In this document: one piece after another, positions 35,280 to 47,237 of the stretch
Layout: each line of letters begins with the position of its first letter
Position numbering within the stretch: position 1 is the stretch's first letter
Notes under the pieces: model-generated
Seen by the model: only the letters and a program-made list of their open reading frames with translations
What the model was told of the DNA's origin: nothing
Database searches by the model: none
Program-made: the position numbers and the translations under genes
DNA from: Kwoniella bestiolae CBS 10118
Taxonomy: Eukaryota; Basidiomycota; Tremellomycetes; Tremellales; Cryptococcaceae
Assembly (NCBI RefSeq): GCF_000512585.2
Contig: NC_089242.1
Span: 372,001-436,000, forward strand
Direction: 5' to 3'
DNA length: 64,000 bases

Positions 35280-36322
35280 TTAGAGCTTGGGAGGTTCGAT
35301 AGGTCCCGAAGCACAATATCGATGAAGGTTCCTGTGCTCTACGATATCGTCCAGATATGGCTCCAGGTCGGCAAGGTAGTGGTAGGGAGAACCATTCTCG
35401 GTCATCTCACCGGGCGTTGCAAGCTCGTCTGCTATGTGTGGGGTACAATTATCAGCAACGACCATAAGACAGATGTGGCGAAAAACAAATTCGGGCACTC
35501 ACCTTCAGATTCACTGGTACTGACGTCGTACTCCCAGTCGATGAGATGGGCATCGTCCTCAGAATCGGCCGCGTCCGAGATGTCGCCACTGTCGACTTGA
35601 AGTGCGTTGTGTCCGGCAGGAGCGGCATTCCCGATAACATCATGTTGAAGGGCATTGTATAGGACAAGTTGATCTAGACACCGCGAGTCAACAGAGCACT
35701 TCTTCAGATGGAGGATCGACTCACCTTTGGTATTCCCATAGTTCAACCTGAGTTGCCTACCTCTCACAACGAGACCTTGAAGACTCCACATGCATCGCTC
35801 AGCGTCCGAGAACTTTCTAAACTTGATCATAGCGGCGAAACCATCGTCGATTTTATGCACCTACGGTACAAAACCATATGTATTAGCCAAGTCATCAACC
35901 CCGCGGATGAGTATATTGGTGCTCACCCATGATATCTCGGCAGTAACGCTAAAGATTCTATAGAGCATTCCTTCGTCGATAGAAGGGTTTATTCCACCAC
36001 AGAAGATACCGGTATTGCCCATCTGGGAGTAAGGGACTGGTCGAGGGTCGAATCCGCCATAGGGAGATGGATGGAGATATCCATTAGAAAGGGAATAGGC
36101 CATACCGCAGACCTTGTTGATATCATAACTATTATAGAAGATTGGGTGAGATCGGACAATCCCATATGGGAAAGGTGTGATTCGTCCAGGGAGATGATCG
36201 AGGACGGAGTAATCTCCAGTCTTGGTAGCTACGAGATATAGGGCGGCGGCGTAGAGGCCATCTTCCGTGGTGGGGAGGTGTTGTTGGGCTTTCATTAGAG
36301 CGAGCGAATATGTGGGCATCAT
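35280..36322 (-). CDS. single-RRM RNA-binding protein, Nam8/Ngr1-like
   Basis: Exons 35927-36322, 35725-35860, 35503-35673 and 35280-35431 give 284 residues. The central RRM has an RNP2-like strand (GIFCGGINPS) and an RNP1-like strand (DDGFAAMIKFRKF), followed by SLQGLVVRGRQLRLNYGN, which resembles the last RRM of the yeast Nam8/Ngr1 and TIA-1 group. The usual aromatic RNP1 positions are partly replaced (F-A-A-M-I). The N-terminal 90 residues lack a recognisable RRM, so this is shorter than the three-RRM relatives and may be a reduced paralogue. The C-terminus is acidic (SGDISDAADSEDDAHLIDWE). RNA binding is likely but its target is unknown. Confidence 0.7.
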
Positions 36323-37257
36323 TTTGGTTAGAGCGTACAGTATACTACGTTAAGTAACTACTACTAACAAAGTCACTGTGAAGTTGGAGCAATATGTTTG
36401 TGAGAGAAATGATTTTGCCGCTTCTACCAATTTCAGACCCCCTTATATATCTTACAACCCGTCGACTTGACAGGTCAAGGACTATCCAGAAATGAGGGAT
36501 CTTGCCGGTAATGATTTATCTGAAAGATAGTTCAAGCCATGTAAGACATCATACGCAGTACAATAATCCACTATATGAGGAGTACGTCTCGCTCGGTCAG
36601 TACCGTACAGTACATCCTGTACCGCCTTGTATAGGGTATAATTCTTTAGAACAAAGTTCGTTGACTCATCAGTGATGAGTGGACATTATTCCGGAACATC
36701 ATGCTGAGCTTGTCAACCTTATTCCGAGACAACAACGTACTCTCTCCCTGATAGAACAATACAAATATGTGTATATATGAGTAGACATAGTTCAAAGATA
36801 CGTACTTCCCCCTATAAGGCGTCAAATCCGAAAGGGAGTCGTGACGTGTCTCACCTAGTCAGCAGCGATCGATTCCAGACGTGCATACTGTAGGACGTAG
36901 ATCCCATCAAGCATATTTTCAATCTGTCATCCCACTCTACCTCCACTCCTTTCCGCTTCTGATCCAGTCCCTTCTCTCCCCCCCCCCCTCCTCTTTCCCC
37001 CTCACTTCATTCTCGCTACCACGTTTCGCCCCTTTACACAGGAAGCAAAGAGAAAATAAGGTTGATGACTGGTCATACCAGTAAATCGACTTGAATTACC
37101 CTGAATTATTCATGTCAGCTGCTGTACCTGGCCGGATCGCCACTATCATCCCCTGTCAACAGAAAAAAAAGTACACAATACAATACAATACAATACATGC
37201 TACTCAAACGTATTGAAGTAATCACTATATTCATATGGAAAATGCTGTGTCCTAAAT
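36323..37257. other. intergenic region
   Basis: Promoter of the RRM gene plus the 3' flank of the next minus-strand gene. A run of ten or more C residues occurs near 36979-36988. No gene is supported. Confidence 0.4.
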
Positions 37258-38460
37258 TTACACCCATTTCCTATCCGCTTCCTTGGTCTTCGACTCGGCA
37301 TCTTTCTTGAGCGATTCTCTGAGGGTGTCTAAAGCCGCACTGAGCTTATCTAATTTCTCTCGAGCGTATTCTTTAGCCTATAATCAAAGACGAAAAAGTC
37401 AGCCACGTCCTCCCATATCAGCTCATACGTACGAAACGATTAGGGGAGAGAGAGGGAGGGAGGGAAAGAGAGAGAGAAGGCGAGAGAGAGAGAGAGGAAG
37501 AAAGCAAAACCCACCTTATCATTAGCACTTTCCTGCCCGATCTTCTCTCCCTTCCTCTCCTCCCACAACTTCTCCACAATCTCCCGCAATCTCTTCATAT
37601 CTCCTAGTTCCTCTCCACCTTGCCACTGTTGATTAACGGGGTATGACACCTCTGAATCTTGGGCCTTAGCTTTCTCCGATGGTACTGACTGAACGGCTTG
37701 TGGCGATTGTGGTCCTCCCTCGAGTCTTTGAAAGTATTTCTCTCTGGCAGCTTTCCAAGCCTCTTCTCTAGCTGCCTTGCGCTCTTTCCAATTCTTCCAG
37801 CCCCATGCGGGTCTGTTGCTGACTTCCTCTGTCTCTTGGGATTGAGAGGGGAATGAGGTGGGGATGGTAGGTTGCTCGATGGCGGTGTTGGTGTACGTCG
37901 TGTGGTCTACCGGAGGGGGAGGGGGCGATTGATATCGTTGTTGACTCCATCTACAATGTCCCCCCCATCCGCCCGGTCCAGCATTGTGAGAAGGCGATGA
38001 TGATGGGGACGAACCTTCGATCATTCGTCGTTCGTACTCTCTTCTGTATTCTTTGGACTTGAAATACCAAGCCGTACCTCCGATACCGATGAGCAACTAT
38101 AAACAACCAGGAAGATAAGTTATCAGTACGACGAACAGCCTGGAATGAGGGGTAGAACGGTACTAGTGTAATGTGAAGATGTAAGACCGTATACGCTGAG
38201 TCACTCACAAAGACCAACCTCCCACCAGGTCTTCTACCCCATCTTCTCCCATATCTCCCATACCCATCATAGTAATGATGATACCCCCAAGGACCTCTGG
38301 GAGGTACCCCACCAGCACCAGCACCCGCAGCAGCGGCAGCTCCTTCAACTGCACCAGCAGCGGCACCAGCCTCAGCAGGAGGGGCGGGCCATCCGAATCG
38401 ATGTTGGTAATCTACGTGATGGTGGCCCCACCAGTGGTTGGAAGGTTGAGTAGGTAACAT
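37258..38460 (-). CDS. hypothetical single-pass membrane protein
   Basis: Exons 38209-38460, 37515-38096 and 37258-37377 give 317 residues. I do not recognise the family. The N-terminal 80 residues combine Trp/His-rich, Ala/Gly-rich and Gly/Tyr/Arg-rich stretches. One membrane segment follows (RLVFLLIGIGGTAWYFKS). After a Pro/Ser linker, basic and acidic helices occur (WGWKNWKERKAAREEAWKAA) and a coiled-coil-like C-terminus (KEYAREKLDKLSAALDTLRE). The layout resembles small mitochondrial or ER membrane proteins. The second intron contains a GA/CT microsatellite. Confidence 0.7.
37441..37500. repeat. GA-rich microsatellite in an intron
   Basis: Interrupted GAGAGA/GGGAGG repeats lie within the second intron (37378-37514) of the membrane-protein gene. 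They form the polypyrimidine side on the coding strand. Confidence 0.75.
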
Positions 38461-39170
38461 GTTGGTTGGTTGTAATGATCAAGTTGGCGGTTTAGTGATT
38501 GAGCGTACAAGTAGTTTGTTGTTGTCGAATGGATGTTTGGATGTGTAGATGAAAGACAAGTTGAGAATCCCCATCTTCCCATCCTCCTTATATACCTTTG
38601 ACCCAAGGTCGAGATGACCGACCTTCATCCCAATGACACACATAATCGAAGACGTAACTGTCCCACCCGCCGAAAAGCTTGCATCATTCTTTCTTCGGTG
38701 TTGAGAATACACGGAGAAAGAGTTTACAAGTTACTTCGGCTTGTACGATGCAATGCACCTCTGAGCTGAACGTTACTCATACTCGCTGTAATGACGGCAT
38801 TTGGTTCGAACACTGGTAGTTGGTAGCGGTCAGTTTGAGCCGAAGTGGAATCAGCGATCAGTTGCCGGAAGAGAAACGTAATTGAGTGATTAGCTCGGTG
38901 AGCTCGGTGTTGAAGATGGACGACCGAGCTTCTCCTTATGTGGAGTACTGCATTAAAGAGATCATAACTACGGAATGACCTCCACGTGTACTGGTTGACT
39001 GTTGAACATGAATGGACGTGAAGTCAAGTAGAAATAGATATCTAACGTTCATACAAAGCCAACACGCACCTAATTATAAGAAAAGACAGACCAACTCAGT
39101 CCCAACCCCGAGATCAAAGAACAATCCACCCTCCAACCCACTCAAGCACCCTTCAATCCCCCCACCCATC
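38461..39170. promoter_or_regulatory. divergent promoter, membrane protein / OST2
   Basis: About 710 bases between divergent starts. A CACGTG occurs near 38984, inside CCACGTGT. No TATA box was assigned. Confidence 0.4.
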
Positions 39171-39846
39171 ATGTCATCAAAACAAACTCAACCCACCCAA
39201 TCCCAACCTCAATCCTCCGCAGCCCTCCAATCGTCCTTCCAATCCCTTTTAGACAACTATCAAACGACCATACCAGCCCGAGTGAAGCTCATCGATTCGT
39301 TCTTACTATTCATCTTCATAAGTGGAGTACTGCAGTTCGCGTACAGGGTGTTGGTCACTAGTTATCCGTTTTATGCGTTTGCAGGGGGGTGAGTGGAAAT
39401 GGTCTTATTTGTCCTATCTCTTCTTCAGATGAGAAACGCTACTTCATAGGGTCTCTATTTCGTTATGGTCTTCGAGCTGGTGCTAACGCGCTGAAATGTG
39501 ATAGCTTCGGATCAACGGTCGGTCAGTTCGTTCTGCTCGCTGGGCTGAGAGCACAGGTCGCTCCTGGGAGAGATGGAGAATTCAAGGAGGTATCGCAGGA
39601 GAGGTGAGCTATCCTCAAGTTTCATGAAATATCCTTTGTCCTCACTTGGCATCAAATCAGTTTATGAATACATGTGATTCGGTATATCAATATATACCAG
39701 ACAATAATCTGCTCTGCTGTTCTGCTATGTCATACATGTTGAGAGAAGTACAGTCGCTGATATTTCGATATTCGTACAGAGCATTCGCAGATTTCTGCGC
39801 AGCATCAGTCATCCTCCATCTATTCGCATTCAACTTCTTAGGGTAG
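39171..39846 (+). CDS. OST2: oligosaccharyltransferase subunit OST2/DAD1
   Basis: Exons 39171-39388, 39505-39603 and 39780-39846 give 127 residues. The DAD1 family is plain: YQTTIPARVKLIDSFLLFIF, SGVLQFAYRVLVTSYPFYAF, FGSTVGQFVLLAGLRAQV and the C-terminal RAFADFCAASVILHLFAFNF LG ending. Three membrane helices are expected in the ER. OST2 is a core subunit of the complex that transfers the N-glycan to nascent proteins. Length matches the family, with a Ser/Gln-rich N-terminal extension of about 20 residues. Confidence 0.96.
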
Positions 39847-40087
39847 GTGGGATCTGGAGACGAAGATCTGGTGTAGATAGGGATTACGAATATAGTCATG
39901 AACACCATTGCTGCTCATAGCTCAGGAGATATCTCAAATTAAAAAGGTAAAAGGATCTTGATGATTCACGATATAGACTATCATCTAGTAAACATGCATG
40001 TATATATAAGTCAAATCTGGTATATCAAAGTGCTAGGTATATCGCTCATCCATTCATTGATTCTGCTTTCCAACTTTCACTTCCTCT

Positions 40088-41848
40088 TTATTCTGCTTTC
40101 TGCTCCTTGGACCGCTTCACACCCTTCTCCACCTCCTTCTCCAACTCGTCATACAGAGCTTTAGCAAGTGCCGGATCAGACAGCACAGGTGGCAGACTAC
40201 CATCAAATCCATCAGCTAATGCCATTCATCCACCTCACATGAACCAGAGTCACTTGAAGAAGAAACCAAGACATTGAGAAACGGTTCACTCACTCTACAA
40301 CCGCACAATCCCTTACCACATCTCCACCCGCCACCCCGTTCCTCCGCTGATCGACCACTTCTTTACCTTGATCGGCCACTTTGGGCGTCTCGTCGATGAT
40401 CCCTTGTCTAACAGGTGCGGACAGTGCGAAAAGGATAGATTGGACGGATGATTTGGGAGAGGGTGTGATGAGGAGTATGAGCGGGTAGAAGAGGATCCAT
40501 CTGGTAGGGGTATCAAGGTGAATTAGCAAATGCCGTCTCGTCACATTCTATGCCACCAACACGACCACACCCCGGCAAATTCTCGCTGAAACGATGTACC
40601 AGATGATCAATCTTCTCACCAGCCTCCATGTCGCAGCAATAATCTAAGTTTGAGGAACGAGCGCCGAGCGCCAACTCACGAGACCTGACTCAACCACGAC
40701 CCCACCAAACTCCCCTTTAACACCTCATCCCTCGCCCACGGCATAATCACACTAATCGCCTTAACATTACTCTTCACATGGCCATCTCTAACCTTCAGCC
40801 TCTCATCGGGTTTCTCAGGGTTCGGAACAGGTTTGATCTTCCCCCGCTGGGCCGCTTCGAGCGTATCCAAGATAAGTTGGAAATGGTGGAATAGCAATAA
40901 CGAGTTCAAGTTCCGTCGTCCAGTCGAATTCACCAGATCGTCCTTCCTTATCTTACTTTTACTTTTAGTATCTTCAACAGTAATGTTCATCAAGCTTGGT
41001 AAAGCAGCAGACCAGGTGGGAGAGATGAGCTGTACGATCCTTATATCCCTTTCAGCGGGGGATCTAAGTAGGGTGGGAAGCAGGGAAGTGAGAAAATGGA
41101 ATTTGAATTCCTCATTACCCCATTCCCCTTCCTTCTTAGGGATGAAGGAGGACGGTGATACCTCCCATCCTTTTCCTAGGATTATCGAGTCGATCCGCCT
41201 ACCTCCCTCGCCCACCATTTGGACAGGCGCGGAATTCCATTTCTGCATGAACTCTGTTATCCCCCTTGGCGTCGATGGGAGGGGCTCGCAGTGCAATTGA
41301 GCAGCGGGGTTGGAGGATGTTGCGGATAATCTGATTGTATGGAGGAGGGTGAGGAGTGATTCGGGTAGGGGCGAGGTGAGAGGGGGGAGAAAGAGGATTT
41401 GAGGTGGGGATGGAAGGTGGAGGAGGGTGTCCATGAGTGTTAGGATGGTTGGTGTTGGTGGGGCCTGCATGAATATCAGATTATAAGTCTCTTTTCTGGT
41501 CGTATACCAGAGGGTTCTTTTCTCATGGCGTCGTCCATACATCTATTGTATTGTCTGCACTCCCCGTTGAGAGTCGTTTCTACACTTGACCTAAGAAACG
41601 AAGAATGCACTCACAACAACCAAAATCATCTTCCCCTTCCAGTCCCTCTCCCATGTACATTTCCTCCCTCCAGCCCAAGTCTTCACAAATACCACGACCG
41701 CAAAACTGATAGCTCCAAAGACGAGTTGGGACGTCGTGATATTGCCAAAAGCAGAAGCGAGCGAATGAACGGGCATCATGAATTGTCTCAGCGGATTTGC
41801 GCTAGGTTGCAGATGATGATTCCGAGTTCGATCCTCAGCTCTCTTCAA
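40088..41848 (-). CDS. single-pass membrane protein with a degenerate SDR-like region
   Basis: Exons 41615-41848, 40680-41464, 40294-40500 and 40088-40196 give 444 residues. A later start at 41779 is also possible. A membrane segment (TSQLVFGAISFAVVVFVKTW) is followed by AGGRKCTWERDWKGKMILVV, the usual lead-in to the nucleotide-binding strand of fungal short-chain dehydrogenase-like membrane proteins (DUF1776-type). The glycine-rich TGxxxGxG is replaced by APPTPTILTL. A second hydrophobic stretch (WILFYPLILLI) lies near the C-terminus, with an acidic/basic tail. Redox activity therefore looks unlikely. The family label is a guess based on layout and the lead-in motif. Confidence 0.6.
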
Positions 41849-42205
41849 AGAGCGCCGTATCGCTCGTTACAATATGAATCCAGAAGATGATGAGAGTAGA
41901 TAATACGACTGGCAAAAAGCATGAAAGTCAGTTTCAACAACAGAAATTCAATAAGCAGGGAACGCGTCGAATCGGTAAAGAATCGAATCCATGCCGACGG
42001 GCAAAACTGCAAACTGCGATATCTCTTCTGCACAGCTCCAACCCAGCCCCACATCCCTCTTTCTCACCAGAATACATCCAAATCCCACAAACAGCACCCA
42101 AACACTCACCAGACCCATCAACACCCTCCGATCCTTGCCCACCGATCCAAAAAACAGTTCTAAACCGTTCCAATGACGATATCGTCGACGCAACAAGCAA
42201 AAACT
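41849..42205. other. intergenic region upstream of the SDR-like gene
   Basis: Short region with overlapping reading frames but no gene supported. It holds the 5' flank of the gene to its left and the 3' trailer of the tRNA. Confidence 0.4.
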
Positions 42206-42314
42206 GACGAGACTGGGATTCGAACCCAGGCCCCGAAGGACTGCCGAGGATGATTAAGCTTTAGGGGAAATCTTCTCCTTAAGACAGCATGTTAGACCGC
42301 TCCATCATCTCGCC
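42206..42314 (-). tRNA. tRNA-Leu(AAG), copy 1, with intron
   Basis: Acceptor arms GGCGAGA and TCTCGTC pair; the D arm (GAGCGGTCTAA loop), a long leucine-type variable arm and the T arm CTGGG-TTCGAAT-CCCAG are all present. The anticodon stem CTGTC/GGCAG closes only if a roughly 30-base intron is removed after the base following the anticodon AAG (42278-42280). A TTTTT Pol III terminator follows directly. AAG reads CUU/CUC leucine codons. Confidence 0.93.
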
Positions 42315-43263
42315 ATTATTTTTAGCTGTTTTTTATCTTAGTTATTAACCTATACTTGAATTACGTAAGCAAGCGGGGTTTGGGGTTTTGGTTGTGATGG
42401 ACGAGGGGATGAAGGGCCGGATCAGTAAGGGGAGGGGATGAGGTGATGAGGGGTGGGTGGACTTACTACGTTGGTATGGATATCGATGTCGAGGATCATA
42501 TGGATGCGAATGCGTGGATGTGTACGGTGGAGTAGAAAATATATTATGAAGAGAAAGAAAAGAGGGGAAACGATTGTTCAGTCGAGGTATATATAACTAC
42601 GGCGTGAGAGAAAGAAAAAGAGGAAAAAAGAAACAGCGCATTAATCTTTGAAATTTTCTTTTGATCCCTGAAAGAGCAATGTTCGCGGAGATGATGAGAA
42701 ATTAGGGTGTGTGTGGGTGTGTGTGATGGTGCTGATGGAGATAAACCAGAACGCGAAGGATCAGAGAGAAATGTCTATCTTGTATTGGCCTGGGCATGAT
42801 GGTACCTTACCCCGTGTGTGTGTCTCTCTACACCCCATCCCCGTTTGGGCTAGACCTAGAGTCGTGAGGACTTTCTGTTTGGGGAACTGGAAGCTTCTGG
42901 AAGAGTGATAGTGTCAGCGATGAGCTGCCAAGTGAGCAGAACGAGTGGACAGCAATATTGTGATTTCTTTGGTGATGAAAGCGTGACAGCGGAGTGGTGT
43001 GAAGGAACGTTGAATGTTGAGAAGAGAATATTATCATCTCGTACCGTTGTCAGTGAAGGTTGGAGAGCATGGTCAGTAAGGTGAATAAATGGGTATCGCA
43101 GATCATATCAACGACAACAAGAATCGTGAGCGGTAGATCCAAGTTCCGATCAAGATAACCAATACATATTTGTACTTCACATTCCAAACCCTCATCTATC
43201 ATATCAGACCTCAAGCAAATGATCACAGCACTTGTGAAATTGTCCACACAACTCCCCTCCATC
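42315..43263. other. intergenic region
   Basis: About 950 bases with no supportable gene. It contains GT-rich repeats near 42705-42725 and the 3' UTR of SVP26. Confidence 0.4.
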
Positions 43264-44757
43264 CTAATCAGCCTTCCGTCTAGTCAACCCTTCATCGTTC
43301 CCCAGCGGACTACTCCTCTTAGGTCTCTCAACAATCTCCACCTTCTCCTCATTACCTACCAGCGCAGGCTTCCCATTCCTCGTAGCTATTCCTCGGGGGT
43401 TCGTCGTAAGATTGTTCTTCGATATCGACAGTTCACTCTGTATCCTCCTGGGGGGAGGAGGAGTCGCCGACCTACTCCCGCTCCCGGTTCCGCTCAAATT
43501 CAAGTTCAAATGACTAGGCGAATTCGAGGATGAAGAGTCATCTTGACCCCAGGGGAAATACGTTGGAGTCTGCTGAGGCATTATCACTGGCGAATGAAGG
43601 GGTGATCCTCTAACAGGCGTTCGAGGAGCAATTATACCTTCTTCATTTTTCCTTGAACCGCCTGTTCGCCTGACTCGCGGTAAGAGCGATAAGAGGGGGT
43701 TAAGTACGGATTTGACGAGGGAGGTAGATGATTTGGCTCGGATTTGACGGTGAGTAGGCGAGGAGGAACCCGCCCCTGGGCCTGGGGAGGAGAGGTCGAC
43801 CGAGTGAGGGGAGGGCGAGACGGGTCCGGAGGAGAGTGTGTCTGGAGGATCATAGAGGTAGTCAGCACCAAACTGTATCTGTACACCTTTATTTTATCTC
43901 TCCAACATCTCCCTTATGTTTTTGACTATTTTGTGTCCTCCGAGCGCACTCCACTACTAGGGATCTCTACTGTATTGTCCTCAAGCTGCACTTCTCTCCC
44001 TACCGTACTCCACGACTCAACCAAGAGCAGAGAAACACTCACTCAGATGAGGCAAAGCATTATCATTCGCACTCAAACTCAAGAACAAAAACAAGGGCAC
44101 GAACCACACGCAAATTGCGAAGAACGCAGCGACATCTCCGAATGATGGACCCAAATCATTTCGAGTCGTTCGATTCTGGCCATACCGGTATTTCGGATTA
44201 TTCCTGAATTTCTTGGATTCCTGAGCGAGGTGCGCGAAATGGAAGAACCAAATGAAATGGTCTCCTATCACCAGTATACACGATAGTATGAATTTCAGGG
44301 AGGTGAGTGAGATGTACGGCCAGGAGGAGGAGAAGTTCTGGAGGTAGACTAGGTGGCAGATTATTGAGAATATTGAGGGGAGGAGGGGGAGGGAGTCGGT
44401 AAAGTATAGTAAGATGTGGAGGGTTATTATTACCTACATAGCGGTGTCAGTTCTATATCTTGGTTTGATGTAGGTATTGGTAATTGTTGGTTTGTGTGGG
44501 TGGGAGAATGATGGGCTGGATGGGTCGTACTCACGTAGATAGCTCTTATTCCAATGTATTTAGCATGTTTCGAATGTTCCTCTATCAACTCTGCTAGCCA
44601 TAGTAGTCCACTCGCTGTGAAAGTGACAACGATATAGGGTCAGCTACGGTCTATCACGACTAAAAGTAATACAGCTGAGCTCACCTAGAGATAGCGTGAC
44701 GAACAAGAATGCAGCTAATCCACCTGCATATGCCAGGATATGTAGGAGAGCCATTGT
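43264..44757 (-). CDS. SVP26: SVP26/TEX261 family Golgi-ER cargo adaptor with long C-terminal tail
   Basis: Exons 44685-44757, 44535-44614, 44043-44433 and 43264-43841 give 373 residues. The N-terminal half has four membrane helices and family motifs: LLWLAELIEEHSKHAKYIG, LYFTDSLPLLPSIFSIICH, ILVIGDHFIWFFHFAHLAQ and GDVAAFFAICVWFVPLFLFL. Svp26 (Erv26) loads type II membrane proteins such as mannosyltransferases into COPII vesicles. Known members are about 200-230 residues; here a large last exon adds about 190 Ser/Pro/basic residues (SSGPVSPSPHSVDLSSPGPG onward) that face the cytosol. The last intron is about 200 bases, longer than usual for this window. Confidence 0.87.
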
Positions 44758-45178
44758 ACTGTGGGGATTTTGGGGTGTCTCGTCTTCGTGTATCTGACGG
44801 ATATGTCTTGTTTCACAGGTGATGGGCGAGATTTTGAGCAGGTAGGGGAGGGACGGTTGACTATGTAGTTACGTGTTATTTCTTATTGTATATATATGAG
44901 AGATGAAGAGATATTTATGGTTGTACTGTAGATTAGCCGTCTTTTTGTTTTGAGGGGAATGGGATGATGTTATATCTTATATACTCACACGTCATTCTGG
45001 GGGTTGGGTGGGTGGGTCACTCGGAACGGAATCAAATTACTCAGATGATAGACTCACCATAACCGGATGCATGCATTGAGACAATGACACTGGATAGATT
45101 AGATGATTAGATGATATCGTATTCATACATCTAACTACCTCGTATATCACCTCATCATCACATACAGACATAAGCACA
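44758..45178. promoter_or_regulatory. divergent promoter, SVP26 / DID2
   Basis: About 420 bases between divergent starts, including a TATATATA-like tract near 44889. Two trafficking genes share this region. Confidence 0.45.
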
Positions 45179-46368
45179 ATGAGCAATCTAGAGAGTAAGC
45201 TGCTATGTTTCGTTGCTATTGGAGCAGACACAATCCATGTAGCTGACCTTGTACGACCACAGAATCCCTCTTCCAGCTCAAAGTAGGTTGATTCTCTACC
45301 GCCACCAGCCATCATCAATGCTGACTTGACATTTGGTATAGTTCACAGCGAAATCACTCCAGCGTCAAGCTAAGAAAGCAAACAAGGATGAGATATCAGA
45401 GAAGAACAAGCTGAAGCAGGTCAGTCGATTCGCTTCTGCTCTTATATGAAAGGCAGCTAGCTGACAATTGCGTATGCTCATTCCATCTTCTCTCGTATTG
45501 CACTTTTGCGCTGTCCAACGTATCATGTACAACCCACGATGTCCACATCCAATTCCATGATGGCCTTAAACTTCCGTCTGCTATATCCCTCTCACAGGCC
45601 CTCGCCAAAGGCAACACCGATGGAGCGAGGATATACGCCCAAAATGCCATCCGGAAAAAGACCGAGGGGTTGAACTTGCTGAGATTGGCTTCGAGAATAG
45701 ATGCGGTCGCTTCGAGGGTGGAGACGGCCGTGACGATGAGAAGCGTCACGAATAGTATGGGGAGTGTTGTTAAGGGGATGGATAAGGCTATGGAGAGTAT
45801 GAACCTTGAGAGGGTGAGTTTGTCTATATCTATTCTAATCACTTAAACACGAAGTATGGATCACTCTACAGACAGATGGTTCTCTCAACTACAAATTCTT
45901 ATCCGCCTAATCCTCTATCCTCGGATATTCAGCTGACACCTCACTTCACGTAGATATCCCTAGTAATGGACAAATTCGAATCACAATTCTCCGACCTCGA
46001 CGTCCAAACCTCATACATGGAATCCACCATGTCAGATACCACAGCCCTCACCACACCTCAAGATCAGGTGGATAATCTGATGCAACAGGTTGCTGACGAG
46101 GCTGGACTGGAGATCCAACATGGTTTGGGGGAGGCAAAGGTACCTGCGAAAGAGCCTGCGCCGAGTCAGACTGAGAGTAGTTTGGGTAATAAGGAGGAGG
46201 ATGGCAAGTTGGCGGAGAGGTTGAGGGCTTTGAGGGTGAGTGTTTGTTCATATTATACCATCAGTCACCCACGATTGGATGGCATGTTTGTCATGTGCTT
46301 CGTGGTAGTAGACTTGGAGCAGGACTGAGCTGATACTGATTGTTGTGGTTACATAGCCTGCTACATAG
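45179..46368 (+). CDS. DID2: ESCRT-III-associated protein DID2/CHMP1
   Basis: Six exons (45179-45194, 45263-45282, 45342-45419, 45598-45813, 45954-46235, 46357-46368) give 207 residues. The CHMP1 family is clear: the basic helix SLFQLKFTAKSLQRQAKKAN, ALAKGNTDGARIYAQNAIRK, SRVETAVTMRSVTNSM and QFSDLDVQTSYMESTM. The C-terminal MIM1 motif DGKLAERLRALR should bind the MIT domain of Vps4. Did2 recruits Vps4 to disassemble ESCRT-III at endosomes. The first two exons are 16 and 20 bases, and the last holds only three codons and the stop. Confidence 0.95.
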
Positions 46369-46576
46369 GCGAACATAGACATGAGAAGTGGTGTGATTCA
46401 TCTCGTCGTTGTACTATACTATGCACTTGTTATGATGATCAAATGGTTACATGAGCCTTTTACCGAGCAAACACAGGATATATATCAAATCATGATTCTC
46501 CGTCCCCATTCCGCCAATCATCATCTCCCAGCTACTCCGACCTACACACTGTCAAGTTGCAAGCCCTCAAAACCAA
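46369..46576. other. convergent intergenic region
   Basis: About 200 bases between the DID2 and COA3 stop codons, with both 3' UTRs. Confidence 0.5.
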
Positions 46577-47237
46577 TCATACCAACTTCTTCCCACCTTT
46601 ATCTCCCGTAATATTCCCAACTCTATCAACATCCGGTGCGCCCCAAACCAAAACATTCCCCTTTGGATCTACCAACCCCCTCTTCTTCACCCACTCCAAC
46701 TCGCTTATCCTCTTCACTCCCCATCGGCCACTGGTCGACTGCGTCTCGAGGAGAGGTAACGACGCACCTGATAAATCAGGTTGAGGGATCTCCTTGGAAG
46801 GTGATGATCCGGTGGAAGTGGCGTATGGTAAGGGCGTATTGGCGGGTTGTGATTTTGGAGAAGGAGGGGAGGAGAGTGGGAGAGCAGAAGCGATGGATTG
46901 TAGGGATTTAGAGGCACGCTGTTCGTCCTCTATTGAGGGGAGTTTGCGTCGTTCTTCCAATGGAGGTAGGAGGTCTTCCACGTCGGACTGTTTAGGTAAG
47001 AGAACAACGTCAGTGTCAGTCTAGTGTTCCAGGTAAATAAATTGTGGTACATTGTATATATCGTGTCGAGATGAACAGATTGAGAGAGGACTGAGAAGGT
47101 TGACTCACGAAATCATCCTGCTTAACAGCTGAGATCGAGTATGCATATACTCCCACTGCAAACGCAAATAACGTTCCTCCAATCAATACGTTGGTGAGGA
47201 CAAAAGGTTTTCGTGCTCTTTGCAGAGAAGGCGACAT
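46577..47237 (-). CDS. COA3: cytochrome c oxidase assembly factor COA3-like
   Basis: Exons 47109-47237 and 46577-46987 give 179 residues. The N-terminal core (RARKPFVLTNVLIGGTLFAF, then GVYAYSISAVKQDDFSDVED) matches the COA3/CCDC56 pattern: one inner-membrane helix followed by AYSISAVKQDDF. Coa3 controls Cox1 translation and assembly with Cox14 and Mss51. Typical members are about 85-110 residues; the extra C-terminal ~110 residues are Ser/Pro-rich, then WGVKRISELEWVKKRG. The gene is divergent from mitochondrial EF-G. Confidence 0.85.
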
